Positions 53,113 through 62,294 of a DNA stretch of 64,000 bases are shown piece after piece. The notes under the pieces are model-generated. The model saw only the letters and a list, made by a program, of their open reading frames with translations, did not search any database and was not told the DNA's origin. This stretch comes from Methanomicrobiales archaeon (GTDB lineage Archaea > Halobacteriota > Methanomicrobia > Methanomicrobiales > Methanospirillaceae), in NCBI GenBank assembly GCA_012729535.1, contig JAAYCY010000055.1, positions 62,001 through 126,000 on the forward strand, given 5' to 3'. Positions within the stretch are counted from its first letter, which is position 1. Every line of letters starts with the position of its first letter. The position numbers were made by a program, and so were the translations under genes.

Positions 53113-54170
53113 GTCTCTTCGTCAACTTCTTTTTCTACAAGTATTCCTTCTTTTGTATCTTCTCTTTCTGTCTCATCAGATCCGGTTCTTGTTTTTATCT
53201 CCCGGTGAACAATCAACATACCGGCAATTGTCCCAAGTATGATATTCAGGTAGAAGGTTACAAACCGCCAGAGCAGGACAAATATTCCAAGCATCCCTGC
53301 TGGAACGATAAGAGCATAGAGCGAAGAAGTGGATAGTTCCGTAATGCCTGATGATCCCGGCGTTGTCGGTATCATCATAATAATAGCTATGAGTATCTGG
53401 AAGAAAAAGGACAGCACGACATAGGGATCCAGTCCTAATCCCATGAGAATGACTGATGCTACCATAAACTCTGTTACCCAGAACAAAACTGTTGTTCCTC
53501 CTCCGGCAAGCAGTCCCCATCCGGAATTTCTGGTAAACTGGGTGATGCTTGCAAAAAAATTATCGATTTCGGTATCTGCACAGGCACACATCCGGGATGT
53601 AGAGAACCGGGTTCCTGATAATTTACTGGTGATCCAGGTAATGACACGAAGTATAAGGCATTTCATTCGGTCCGGGTACCTGACTGCCAGGAAGGGTATG
53701 AAGAGAAAACTCATGAGAAATACCCAGGCAATTATAATGAGAATTATCAGAGTGCTGCTAAACGAGCTCCAAATCTCCCGGGTAAGGAGCATAATGACAA
53801 CACCCATTCCGGTGAGAACGATACCATCCAAAACCCGTTCCATGATGACAATAGCCGTTGCATCCCCTACTTTTACCCCTGCTCTGAATAGTTCATGAAC
53901 CCGCACAGGCTCTCCACCTGCCTGACCGGGGGTAATGGTTCCCGCGAGAAGGCCTGCCAGTACCATGTTCAGGGAGTAGAGAAGACCGACGCGGTAACCA
54001 AGTGACCGGGACATGAGTACAATCCTAAGGCCCCACAACACTAATGCAAAAATGCGAAATCCTATGGCCAGGATGAGAAAAAAAAGATTAAATGCGAGGA
54101 TGTACCCAATAGTTTCTTCTGTGAATGTTGTGGCAAAAACCAGTACAATGACTGAGAAACTAAAGAGCAT
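53109..54170 (-). CDS. UPF0104/flippase-like integral membrane protein
   Basis: 353 residues with about eight membrane helices. The region GTITPGQAGGEPVRVHELFR and IVIMERVLDGIVL are the hallmark loops of the UPF0104/lysylphosphatidylglycerol-synthetase transmembrane family (also AglD C-terminal-like). A late loop PTTPGSSGITELSTSSLYAL is equally typical. Members are thought to move lipid-linked sugars or lipids. The frame is open another 12 codons upstream without an ATG, so the true start may be non-ATG. It is divergent from a GT2 glycosyltransferase and probably works with it. The ribB and this gene's 3' ends overlap by 4 bases. Confidence 0.85.
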   Translation of the reverse strand: MLFSFSVIVLVFATTFTEETIGYILAFNLFFLILAIGFRIFALVLWGLRIVLMSRSLGYRVGLLYSLNMVLAGLLAGTITPGQAGGEPVRVHELFRAGVKVGDATAIVIMERVLDGIVLTGMGVVIMLLTREIWSSFSSTLIILIIIAWVFLMSFLFIPFLAVRYPDRMKCLILRVITWITSKLSGTRFSTSRMCACADTEIDNFFASITQFTRNSGWGLLAGGGTTVLFWVTEFMVASVILMGLGLDPYVVLSFFFQILIAIIMMIPTTPGSSGITELSTSSLYALIVPAGMLGIFVLLWRFVTFYLNIILGTIAGMLIVHREIKTRTGSDETEREDTKEGILVEKEVDEET

Positions 54171-54331
54171 TGAGATTACAAACAGGCTTCTTGATGAGAG
54201 TTTCAGGGTTTTTCAGCTCCGGTAAATTTCTATCATGTAAATGGAGATGGTTTAATTGATAAACCTTCTATGTAAGGGGATATCAGTATGTATGTTAAGG
54301 TATATTCTGAATAATTTTCTTTACTGGTAGC

Positions 54332-55069
54332 ATGATATCGATAATTGTCCCTGCATATAACGAAGAGAAGCGTATAGGAAGAAGTCTTGCTGCACTCTCA
54401 AACCAGACGGTTCCCCGTGATCAATATGAACTGATCGTAGTTGATGGTGGATCAACTGACAAAACCCTGAAAATTGCAGAAGATTATGCAGATCTTACCT
54501 TTATTCAGGAATCAGAGCGCGTCGCCGGGGCTAGAAATGATGGCTTTCTCCGGGCTTCGCATGATCTGGTTGCAACTACTGACGCAGACAGTATCGTTGC
54601 ATCCAACTGGGTGGAAGAGGCAATAAATTCATTCTCTAATTCTGAGGTTGTTTTATCGTTTGGGCCGGTTACTCCGATAGACAAGACGAATGTAGACCGA
54701 AGGTATGCTCTCCTTTTTAACGGGCTTATAAAACTAGGTGCCCATTCCGGACTCTATTACTATACCCTCGGATGCAATACTGCCTTTAGAAAAAATGCGC
54801 TGTTACGTGCAGGTATGTACCGGATCATGGATGCCGGCGATGATCTTGAGATAGCAGTCAGAATGAGAAAAATGGGTGCAGTGAAGTTTGCACCAAATAT
54901 GAAGGTGGGGTTTGATTTTCGACGGTACCATGAGTTCGGGTTCTGGAAAACACTGTACGAGTGGTACTACATTGTCCTCCAGGGTGGGATTTCTGATAAG
55001 TATTCGTATACTCGCCGTAATTATCACCAGGAACCAGAATGGACAGATACAGAAATTTCTGGAAAGTAA
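54332..55069 (+). CDS. Glycosyltransferase family 2
   Basis: 245 residues with the GT-A fold: ISIIVPAYNEEKRIGRSLAA at the start, VVDGGSTDKTLKIAE near residue 32 and the DXD-like DADSIVASNWVE near 86. A further AFRKNALLRAGMY and acidic DAGDDLEIAVRM box supply acceptor and catalytic elements. It transfers a sugar from a nucleotide donor to a lipid or protein glycan. The next gene is PPC-like; divergent UPF0104 gene lies 161 bases back, suggesting cell-surface glycan assembly. Confidence 0.92.
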   Translation: MISIIVPAYNEEKRIGRSLAALSNQTVPRDQYELIVVDGGSTDKTLKIAEDYADLTFIQESERVAGARNDGFLRASHDLVATTDADSIVASNWVEEAINSFSNSEVVLSFGPVTPIDKTNVDRRYALLFNGLIKLGAHSGLYYYTLGCNTAFRKNALLRAGMYRIMDAGDDLEIAVRMRKMGAVKFAPNMKVGFDFRRYHEFGFWKTLYEWYYIVLQGGISDKYSYTRRNYHQEPEWTDTEISGK

Positions 55070-55109
55070 TAATGCAAGTCTCTTGTACCGGTAAGGCAAA
55101 TCATTTACT

Positions 55110-55559
55110 ATGAAATATGCAGCCGGTACGTGTGGGCGTGTTTTTTATCTTCATATCGAACATGGCGAAGATCCTGTTGCTACCATTCAGTCATTTGTCC
55201 AGGAAAAAGAAGTGCTTTCAGGCGTTATCCATTTTATTGGTGCGATAAAAAAAGCAATGCTCGTGACCGGGCCAAAGGAAGATGTCCTGCCACCAGATCC
55301 CTATAAGGTTGAAGTACCTTTCGCTCATGAACTAATTGGAACCGGTTTTATCAGGTCAGGAGAAGGCGGACCGGTTGTCCATATTCATGTATCTGCGGGG
55401 CGGGGAGAAAAAGCCCTTACTGGCTGTCTTCGGGGATCGGCAGAGGTTTTTATTCTTATTGAAGCGGTAATTATGGAATTTGCAGGGATAGAAATCCCGG
55501 TAATGCCTGATAAAAAAACGGGAATGATGCTTCCTGATCCAGTTATATCAGTCCGATGA
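55110..55559 (+). CDS. PPC (DUF296) domain protein
   Basis: 149 residues. The PPC fold is seen in FYLHIEHGEDPVATIQSFVQ, VIHFIGAIKKAMLV and FAHELIGTGFIRSGEGGPVVHIHVSAG, which holds the conserved His residues. In archaea and bacteria such single-domain proteins form trimers of unknown role; in plants they occur with AT-hooks. It overlaps the 3' end of cofC on the other strand by 12 bases. Confidence 0.88.
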   Translation: MKYAAGTCGRVFYLHIEHGEDPVATIQSFVQEKEVLSGVIHFIGAIKKAMLVTGPKEDVLPPDPYKVEVPFAHELIGTGFIRSGEGGPVVHIHVSAGRGEKALTGCLRGSAEVFILIEAVIMEFAGIEIPVMPDKKTGMMLPDPVISVR

Positions 55560-56189
55560 ATTAAATCCGGGTCTTTTAACCCCAATCCTGCTTTTTTTCA
55601 TTTCAATTTCAAAGCCCTGCTCAACGAGCCATCTATGGGAATTGCCACGGTTATGAATCAGGACTTCAATGAGGTCATCCTGTTCATCTATGTCACAGTA
55701 TAATCTGAATGAATCAATAATCTTTACCATGAGTCCGGTTTCTATTCCATATTTGAGATGTTTTTCATAACTCATCCCATAGTATTGGGCCTGGAACTGC
55801 TTTGCTGACCTGATATAAATGGCATTTGTCCCTCCTCCCCGGCCCGGGGCAATCGCAAGGTCTCCACCTGATGTGAGAAGTGACAGGATGGATGATCGGT
55901 CAGCTAATGCCAGGTCTGCCATTACGATTGCGAGAGGTTCGTCATTCTCTGCACAAAATTTGTTTATGGTTTCATTTAGTCCCTCTTCCAGGATCTCGAC
56001 CGGTACATCATCAAGTTGCAACGGAGCTGTTGCAAGAATGAGTGGAGAGCAGCCAGCACTCTTCACCGCATCAACCACGTCCCGGAGCATCATGCATGCA
56101 AAAACCTGCCGTTCTTCTTTTGTCAGGATACAGGAGAGCCTGGTCTTTGGATTTATTGGTTTATATGGAATGACTACTGGTATCCGCAT
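55548..56189 (-). CDS. cofC: 2-phospho-L-lactate guanylyltransferase CofC
   Basis: 213 residues. The nucleotidyltransferase fold starts IPVVIPYKPINPKTRLSCIL, followed by VMADLALADRSSILSLLTSG and LAIAPGRGGGTNAIYIRS. It activates 2-phospholactate (or phosphoenolpyruvate) with GTP for coenzyme F420 synthesis. It lies divergent from cofG, 99 bases away, so the two F420 steps share a control region. The start gives a typical N-terminus. Confidence 0.93.
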   Translation of the reverse strand: MRIPVVIPYKPINPKTRLSCILTKEERQVFACMMLRDVVDAVKSAGCSPLILATAPLQLDDVPVEILEEGLNETINKFCAENDEPLAIVMADLALADRSSILSLLTSGGDLAIAPGRGGGTNAIYIRSAKQFQAQYYGMSYEKHLKYGIETGLMVKIIDSFRLYCDIDEQDDLIEVLIHNRGNSHRWLVEQGFEIEMKKSRIGVKRPGFNSSD

Positions 56190-56288
56190 CTTGGCAACAG
56201 GTTACCGTCATGGATGGAAAAAAGGATCGACACATCAGGCTCTGACTCACCATCACCATAAAGATTCGGTGCACAAAAGACTTGTACA

Positions 56289-57986
56289 ATGTCACGGGTT
56301 ATCACCTATTCGCGGAATGTCTTTCTGCCACTAACTTTCGTCTGCAGAAATGCCTGCGGATACTGTATTTTTCGTCGCAAACCCGGAGATGGGTGTGTTC
56401 TGCCTCCTGGTGAGGTTCGGGATATATTAAAGCGCGGGGCTCAAACCGGATGCACTGAGGCACTCTTCACATTTGGAGAACATCCCGAAGAGGTACCAGG
56501 ATTTTTGCCATATCTGGAGCAGTATGGGTATACTTCAATTCTTGAATACTGCCATGCGATGGCTGAGGAAGCATTGCGGTCAGGTCTGCTCCCCCATACC
56601 AATGCAGGGGTCATGACCTTTGACGAAATGAGGTACCTGTCAGATATCAATGCCAGTATGGGGTTAATGCTAGAAACAACGGCTGATATTCCTGCTCACC
56701 GCAACTGTCCGGGAAAAGACCCGGCACAACGAATTGCCACGATAGAGAATGCAGGAAAACTTAAGATTCCATTTACAACCGGGATCCTTCTTGGTATCGG
56801 GGAAACTCCTCATGACCGTAAGGAGTCTCTTCTAGTTATTGCAGATCTTCATCGACGGTATGGGCATATCCAGGAGATTATAATCCAGAATTTCTGTCCT
56901 AAACCTGGAACTGGTATGAGCTCATTTCCTGGCGCAACACTTGCAGAAATGCAGGAAACGGTAAGAATGGCAAAAGAGATTCTGCCCTCCGATATTGCGA
57001 TTCAAATCCCGCCAAATCTTGCGGATGCTGCAAAAATTCTTCCATGCGGGGTGACGGACCTAGGCGGGATCTCACCTGTGACGATAGATTATGTAAATCC
57101 TGAGCATCCATGGCCTGCTTTTGATGAACTGGTAACTCTGACAAAAGGATATATTCTAAAGGAACGCCTGTGTATCTACCCCCAGTATATCCGGAAGGGG
57201 TGGTACCCTGAGTTGCTTAGGGATTGTATCATGAGCCTTAAGGACACTATACATAGGAGAGGTACATCCGTGATACCGGTAACACCACTGTATGTGGGTA
57301 AAGCAAAATCAGTATTTGCAAGTGATAATCCCGATGAACTTATTGTCGTTTTCCGAAATGACATGACCGCTTTTAACGGAGTAAAACATGACCAGTTTAC
57401 TGATAAGGGAAAGCTGAATGCCACAGCATCTGAATTTTTTATGAAGATGCTTGAAACAGAGGGAGTTCCTACTCATTATATCAGAATGGAAGCACCTGAT
57501 ACAATGATTGTCCGTCGCCTGAACATGATTCCCCTTGAGGTAATAGTCAGAAATGTAGCTGCGGGTTCAATGACAAAAAAGTATCCGGTAAAGGAAGGGG
57601 CGGTTCTTGACTGGCCGGTGGTTTCCATTGATTATAAGGATGATGAACGGGGAGATCCTATGATCAATGATGACCTCATCCAGGTTCTTCACATCTTAAA
57701 TTTCAGCGAATTAAAACAGGTCAAGGATATGGCCCTAAGGGTGAACGCTGTGCTTACCAGGTTTTTTGATGAATGTGGAATAACCCTGGTTGACTTTAAG
57801 CTGGAATTTGGAAAGTCAAATGGGAAAATCTACCTGGGCGATGAGGTTAGCATGGACTCAATGCGGCTCTGGGATAAAAAAACCGGTGAATCCTTTGATA
57901 AGGACGTATATCGGTTTGATAAAGGGGATGTTATTGCTGCATACCGGAATGTACTTGAGCGGATAATTTCAGGGACCACTGGTTGA
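56289..57986 (+). CDS. cofG-purC: CofG (FO synthase subunit 1) fused in frame to PurC (SAICAR synthetase)
   Basis: 565 codons without a stop. Residues 1-327 are CofG, a radical-SAM enzyme (CRNACGYC ligand motif near 18-25, then TTGILLGIGETPHDR) that builds the deazaflavin FO for F420. From about residue 328 to the end is PurC: PLYVGKAKSVFAS at its start, then LEVIVRNVAAGS and the signatures DPMINDD and LVDFKLEFGK. PurC makes SAICAR in purine synthesis. The joint has an internal ribosome site (AGGAGAGGT, 57255-57263) and an in-frame GTG at 57270, exactly where PurC would begin. So either a fusion protein, or two products from overlapping frames, or a lost stop codon. Confidence 0.9.
   Translation: MSRVITYSRNVFLPLTFVCRNACGYCIFRRKPGDGCVLPPGEVRDILKRGAQTGCTEALFTFGEHPEEVPGFLPYLEQYGYTSILEYCHAMAEEALRSGLLPHTNAGVMTFDEMRYLSDINASMGLMLETTADIPAHRNCPGKDPAQRIATIENAGKLKIPFTTGILLGIGETPHDRKESLLVIADLHRRYGHIQEIIIQNFCPKPGTGMSSFPGATLAEMQETVRMAKEILPSDIAIQIPPNLADAAKILPCGVTDLGGISPVTIDYVNPEHPWPAFDELVTLTKGYILKERLCIYPQYIRKGWYPELLRDCIMSLKDTIHRRGTSVIPVTPLYVGKAKSVFASDNPDELIVVFRNDMTAFNGVKHDQFTDKGKLNATASEFFMKMLETEGVPTHYIRMEAPDTMIVRRLNMIPLEVIVRNVAAGSMTKKYPVKEGAVLDWPVVSIDYKDDERGDPMINDDLIQVLHILNFSELKQVKDMALRVNAVLTRFFDECGITLVDFKLEFGKSNGKIYLGDEVSMDSMRLWDKKTGESFDKDVYRFDKGDVIAAYRNVLERIISGTTG
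57255..57272 (+). promoter_or_regulatory. Internal ribosome binding site and GTG start inside cofG-purC
   Basis: AGGAGAGGT, six bases, then GTG in the same frame as the fused gene, at the point where a stand-alone PurC of about 238 residues would start. This is a strong SD-like site by local standards and hints that PurC is translated separately as well. Confidence 0.6.
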
Positions 57987-58219
57987 TGGTGGGGTATTGT
58001 TCCCTGTCACCTTTTTTTTGATAATTGATAGAAAATACGGTATGGAAGCGATATTTTTTTGGTCGCCTGTTATTGAGTATAATAGGGATAAACCTCCATG
58101 AGTGCGGCTAATTTCTGTTCTTTTTAACTTGGCAGTTCTGTTGATAGTATTATATATGAGTAAATAATTCAGCCCACTACATTGATGGTAGTGTGAGTTA
58201 AACATTATAGGGAGATCCT

Positions 58220-58501
58220 GTGGCAGAAACAGAAGAAGAAATAAGAAACTGGGCTTTGGAGTACTCCCGGTCAAAGGGATGGGTCCTGAATCCTGATGCA
58301 AAACAACGGAATGCAGTGATAAAAGGTCTTTCCCGTATGTCAGAAAAATATGGGGAACGGTATTGTCCGTGTCGCGTTCGTTCGGGAGATAAAGAAAAAG
58401 ATAAGGATCTAATCTGTCCATGTGCCTTCCATGTGTATGAACTTGAACAGGCCGGTCATTGTACGTGTAATTTCTTTTTCGATCCAGATTATCTTAAATA
58501 A
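58220..58501 (+). CDS. Ferredoxin:thioredoxin reductase catalytic subunit
   Basis: 93 residues, starting at GTG 58220 with GGGAGATCCT before it. The catalytic cysteine pattern is seen as RYCPCRVRSG near residue 52, then DLICPCAFHVYELEQAGHCT and CNFF, the six cysteines and His expected for the [4Fe-4S]/disulfide centre. It reduces thioredoxin with electrons from ferredoxin. It is a single gene; no thioredoxin lies beside it in view. Confidence 0.93.
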   Translation: MAETEEEIRNWALEYSRSKGWVLNPDAKQRNAVIKGLSRMSEKYGERYCPCRVRSGDKEKDKDLICPCAFHVYELEQAGHCTCNFFFDPDYLK

Positions 58502-59004
58502 TATTTTTCCTGATAGATTTTGATAAATATATGCGATGGAAAAGATAGTTGCAATGATAGGCAGTCAATTATATTGTTGTTAAGGATTTTAGCCTCCTCC
58601 TGTCCTGATTAATGCAATGCACCATGAAAAACACATATTCATGTTTTACAACGTGAGTAATTTTCATAGTTCTGAATTTTTTTTATACTCTTCCTCGATA
58701 CCCTGATCTTTCTTATTCATGATTGATCTGCTCATGCAGGTTCAGATCAGTTCCTGATTTTTTCCCGTCCATATGTGCAGATAATTTTATCTCATAAGGT
58801 GAAGATTCAGGCCATCCGGTTAAGTAAGTATCTGTAATTGTTCCAATCCAGAGGGAGCTCATTAACAAGGATTGTTTCTGGGATTAACGCCCATGCCATG
58901 CATCGGATGACTTTTAAAACGTATCCCGGTACTACGGTAGACATTCTTATCGCAAATACTATCACGAGTGATAATAATCAACCCTGAGATCAAGGGAAAA
59001 AAGT
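58502..59004. other. Gene-free stretch with possible coding remnant on the minus strand
   Basis: About 500 bases. On the minus strand a 49-codon frame (58713-58862), starting ATG at the right, gives a protein-like string: MSSLWIGTITDTYLTGWPES, then SPYEIKLSAHMDGKKSG and DLNLHEQINHE. To its right (about 58805-58970) a second frame is open for some 60 codons. Neither has a good ribosome binding site or a known family, so I only note them. No repeat or RNA gene seen. Confidence 0.3.
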
Positions 59005-59475
59005 TTACTTTTCTGCTTCTGGTTTTGTTACCAGGACTGGGACAGGACTTTTATGAACAATCCCGGTGCTGACACTGCCTAGAATGAGACGGTCAGCCAT
59101 TCCTTTTCCGGTTGAACCGACAACAATGAGATCTACTTCACCTGTCGTAACATATTCTATCATGGAATCTACCGGATCTCCTACCCTCGTATGAAATCCG
59201 ATAGAAATACCTTCTTTTTCTCCAATTTCATGGATAAGATCACGGATATTATTCTCTTCCTGCTGCAACATACTGATAAATTTTACATCCCCTGAGGGCT
59301 CTTCTACCCTGATCTCACGGTCTGCAAGCTCTGCATAAACCCGGGGAGGTATTGAGTACATCGTATCAACTTTACAATTATAGTGCTTTGCGATTGATAA
59401 TGCATAGTCTAATGCACGAAAGCTCTCCTTAGAACCGTCAACACCGGTGAGAATGTGGGAAAACATACTTTTCAT
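59005..59475 (-). CDS. Universal stress protein (UspA family)
   Basis: 156 residues. The start is FSHILTGVDGSKESFRALDYAL, and the ATP-binding loop is GSTGKGMADRLILGSVS near residue 126, with SPVPVLVTKPE at the end. This is an ATP-binding Usp of the G-2x-G-9x-G(S) type. The role is general stress response; no specific trigger is visible. It stands by itself, with a minus-strand DUF1805 gene 52 bases upstream. Confidence 0.93.
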   Translation of the reverse strand: MKSMFSHILTGVDGSKESFRALDYALSIAKHYNCKVDTMYSIPPRVYAELADREIRVEEPSGDVKFISMLQQEENNIRDLIHEIGEKEGISIGFHTRVGDPVDSMIEYVTTGEVDLIVVGSTGKGMADRLILGSVSTGIVHKSPVPVLVTKPEAEK

Positions 59476-59527
59476 TATCTCATTATCCCTTAAATATATG
59501 CCCTTCAGGGTCAGTCTAAAAAAAATT

Positions 59528-59830
59528 TCAGATAAGAATTCTCAAGGCCTCTTCCCCGGTCATACCTGGTTTAATTCCTGATTCCTTTGCAAAAGAATTG
59601 ATGACAACAATTGTTCCTTTCAACAGATCATCGATATTCCTGATTGAGTCAGATGTTGTCGGGCGAACCTTGGCCGCAGGCATTTTAAACTTCTCCAGAG
59701 CAATAACATCGATGGCACCACAACCAACAAGGCCATGTGCAGTTTGGGCAAATACAAGGTTTACCGGGCCAATAGGGATAACATAACCGCTAATCTCTGA
59801 ACTGTCTAGGGAAAATTTTTGTTCCATCAT
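59528..59830 (-). CDS. DUF1805 (YunC-like) protein
   Basis: 100 residues. The family pattern is visible as GYVIPIGPVNLVFAQTAHGL, GCGAIDVIALEKFKMPAAKV and RNIDDLLKGTIVVIN near the middle. DUF1805 proteins are small, widespread in methanogens and some bacilli, and of unknown function. The first Met is doubled (ATG ATG); either can start. Upstream lies a glycosyltransferase 66 bases away, same strand. Confidence 0.85.
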   Translation of the reverse strand: MMEQKFSLDSSEISGYVIPIGPVNLVFAQTAHGLVGCGAIDVIALEKFKMPAAKVRPTTSDSIRNIDDLLKGTIVVINSFAKESGIKPGMTGEEALRILI

Positions 59831-59896
59831 TCTTCATAATGTAACGGCTACAAATAAGGTTTTTTCACTACTTTCTGATGAATATTAAAAAAGGGT

Positions 59897-61015
59897 TCAG
59901 AGAATTTTCTGATAAATACTTTCCAGCAAGGAGGAAATTTTATCCCAGTCATGTTTTTGCACATAATTTTGCATAACATTCTGATCCGGCCTGGTACGCA
60001 GGTACTGTTTAATCCCGCTCGCAACATCAGGTGCATTTGGATCAGCAAGATATCCAGAACCTGGAAGTACATGTTCAGAAGCAGCATTGAGTGGATATCT
60101 TGTAGTTACGATGGGAAGCCCACAGGCCATTGCTTCAATACAGACTATTCCGAATCCTTCCCTTTTACTGGGAAGAACAAAGACCTTTGCAGTTTTCATT
60201 CTACTGATAACCTCGTTATAATCTTTGACAAAACCGCAAAGAGTAACATTTTCTGATAATTCCAAATCCTGAATTTGAGTCTTTATTTCTTGCATCATCG
60301 GTCCGTCTCCAATTATCAGGCAGGAAAGACGGGGAAAATCACTCTTCAAAATTTTTATTGCTTTAATGAATAGTTCTGGTTGTTTTTCTGGTATTAACCG
60401 CCCAATAAAGATGACATCAACAGGATTTTTTCCAGGAGGAACAACTGATATATCAGTCAGGTTAATTCCATTTGGAATAATGAAACTCTCTTTCTGATAA
60501 CCTTCTTTCTTCATTAATTCACTGGTATGGCATGAAACTGAAATTGAAAGGTCAGATAACAAAAGTGTTATTATTTCAGTTATTCTTCCAAATGCTCCTG
60601 CAATCCCTAAGTATTGATACCAAAAGTCACCCCAACATTCGTGCCAGGTAATAATACATCTTTCCTTCTTACAAAAACCTACTATACGGGAAACGATGAC
60701 TGGAAAGTAGGGAAAATTCTGGCAGTCAATAATGTCAACCCTCGTTTTTAATAAAACCGGAAAAAGATGTATCGAATACCAGAGAGCCTGAAAAACAGAT
60801 CTTCTTCCCCCCGTGTACAATCCAATTGGACGGCATACCTCGTGAATGATGATCCCATTCGAAACAGCTATGCTTTCCTTATTGGATGGCCTCATGGGAA
60901 AAAGGTGTATTTCATGACCTTTTTCTGCAAGACGGGTTCCTATTTCAAAAATTCTTTTTTCTACTCCCCCAATGGTATCAGGGTACATTACATCATAGAC
61001 AAATGCTATTTTCAT
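59897..61015 (-). CDS. Glycosyltransferase family 4
   Basis: 372 residues with the GT-B fold of the GT4 family: IAFVYDVMYPDTIGGVEKR at the N-terminus, FIGRLIPEKQPELFIKA near residue 203 and the nucleotide-sugar E(x7)E motif in SKREGFGIVCIEAMACGLPI near 286. It transfers a sugar to a lipid or glycan acceptor, likely for surface polysaccharide or glycolipid. No other synthesis genes are adjacent. The start (ATG 61015) gives the standard N-terminal strand. Confidence 0.92.
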   Translation of the reverse strand: MKIAFVYDVMYPDTIGGVEKRIFEIGTRLAEKGHEIHLFPMRPSNKESIAVSNGIIIHEVCRPIGLYTGGRRSVFQALWYSIHLFPVLLKTRVDIIDCQNFPYFPVIVSRIVGFCKKERCIITWHECWGDFWYQYLGIAGAFGRITEIITLLLSDLSISVSCHTSELMKKEGYQKESFIIPNGINLTDISVVPPGKNPVDVIFIGRLIPEKQPELFIKAIKILKSDFPRLSCLIIGDGPMMQEIKTQIQDLELSENVTLCGFVKDYNEVISRMKTAKVFVLPSKREGFGIVCIEAMACGLPIVTTRYPLNAASEHVLPGSGYLADPNAPDVASGIKQYLRTRPDQNVMQNYVQKHDWDKISSLLESIYQKIL

Positions 61016-61068
61016 GAATTTTGCCAGGATTGCTATGTTTAATTACATATAGCCGTATGAATAAATGA

Positions 61069-62286
61069 ATGAGTCAGATGCAGTGCATCTCGTTTGCCGG
61101 TTCTGGTGTCAGGGAAAAAAGAAGGTATTGCAGAGATTCCATTTGTATTGAGACTGATATAGTTCAGGAAGCTATATATCATCTCTATAAACCGGATGAG
61201 CTCATCATTCTCCTGTCTGATCCCACTGCTGCAGGAATAACAGCATCACTCGAGAAACGGGCAATTCCGGTGACAAAAACCTGGATACCGCATGGAACTA
61301 CAGAAGATCAGCTCTATGAAATCTTTGGAACCATATGTAACAGTGTCAAAGATGATGAAGTTGTTCTTTTTGATATTACCGCGGGTTGTCATTCTCTCCC
61401 TTTTATGACTTTCCTTGCTGCTTCTTATCTCCGCTCGGTCAGAAATATTACGATAGTTGGGGTGATTTATGCACCTCATGTAGATGAACATGGGTTCTGC
61501 CGTTTTATTGATCTAAAACCAATGATGGAAATCCTGGACTGGATTTCCGGGGTGCAGGCGGTGACCAGGTACCTGGATGCCGAGCCGTTATATTCTCTGG
61601 TCAATACTCTCCAGGGAGACATTCACCGGGGTGGAGAGGATCCTGATCCCCCGGTAAGACTAACCGGATGGGCAAGTCTTCTAAGGCAGTTTAGTGATTC
61701 AGTTCGTCTTTCCCGTCCAGTCGATGCTATGTATGCAGCCTCAGGAATTGTACGTGACATAGATGAGGTGGATGAAGAACTTGAGAGGTTTGCTCCAGCT
61801 CTTATACCGGTCATTGAATCTGCAAGGGACATTTCAGTACTTGCTGCAGAACCTGAACTTACCTTCTGTACATCAGAGTACATAAGAAAACAGATTGGCC
61901 TGATTGCATTTCAATTGGAAAAAGGATTGTATCTCCAGGCTGTAACATTGGGGAGGGAGGTTCTCATAACTCTTCTCATGATAAAAATGGGTATTGACAG
62001 TGAATGGAAGGATGCAGATATCCGTCACGAGGTTTCCAGGACCCTGACTGGTGGTGCACTGGCAGTCCAGCAAAAACCATATGAAAAGACCGAATATTCA
62101 GATGTTCTGGTCAGGTATTCAGACTGGAAAGAAATGGTTCTCATCTGGGTCAGGATTTCAGATCTTAGGAATAATCTGGCTCATTGTGGGATGAACCGCC
62201 GGAATGACAGTATCAGGTCATTACTCAGGCGTGCATCAGATATCCTACCTGAAATTGAACGCTTTTTGCTACTTTGCGGTAAATAA
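61069..62286 (+). CDS. Orphan CARF-HEPN protein (Csx1/TM1812-like)
   Basis: 405 residues. The N-terminal Rossmann part (about 1-170) has the features of CARF-type CRISPR accessory proteins: ISFAGSGVREKRRYCR at the start, then IILLSDPTAAGITASLEKRA, and VVLFDITAGCHSLPFMTFL (Asp102 to Pro111), a variant of the family's D-x-T-H-G...LP motif with Ala in place of His. The C-terminus is helical and ends with SDLRNNLAHCGMN, an Rx4H HEPN ribonuclease motif (Arg367, His372). In the family, CARF binds cyclic oligoadenylate and turns on HEPN RNA cleavage. No cas gene or CRISPR array is in the window, so it may respond to a distant type III system or another signal. Confidence 0.8.
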   Translation: MSQMQCISFAGSGVREKRRYCRDSICIETDIVQEAIYHLYKPDELIILLSDPTAAGITASLEKRAIPVTKTWIPHGTTEDQLYEIFGTICNSVKDDEVVLFDITAGCHSLPFMTFLAASYLRSVRNITIVGVIYAPHVDEHGFCRFIDLKPMMEILDWISGVQAVTRYLDAEPLYSLVNTLQGDIHRGGEDPDPPVRLTGWASLLRQFSDSVRLSRPVDAMYAASGIVRDIDEVDEELERFAPALIPVIESARDISVLAAEPELTFCTSEYIRKQIGLIAFQLEKGLYLQAVTLGREVLITLLMIKMGIDSEWKDADIRHEVSRTLTGGALAVQQKPYEKTEYSDVLVRYSDWKEMVLIWVRISDLRNNLAHCGMNRRNDSIRSLLRRASDILPEIERFLLLCGK

Positions 62287-62294
62287 TAAAAAAT

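Noticed and set aside
57969-58421. 150-codon minus-strand frame over the FTR gene
   Set aside because: It is the shadow of the ferredoxin:thioredoxin reductase, whose cysteine pattern is clear on the plus strand.
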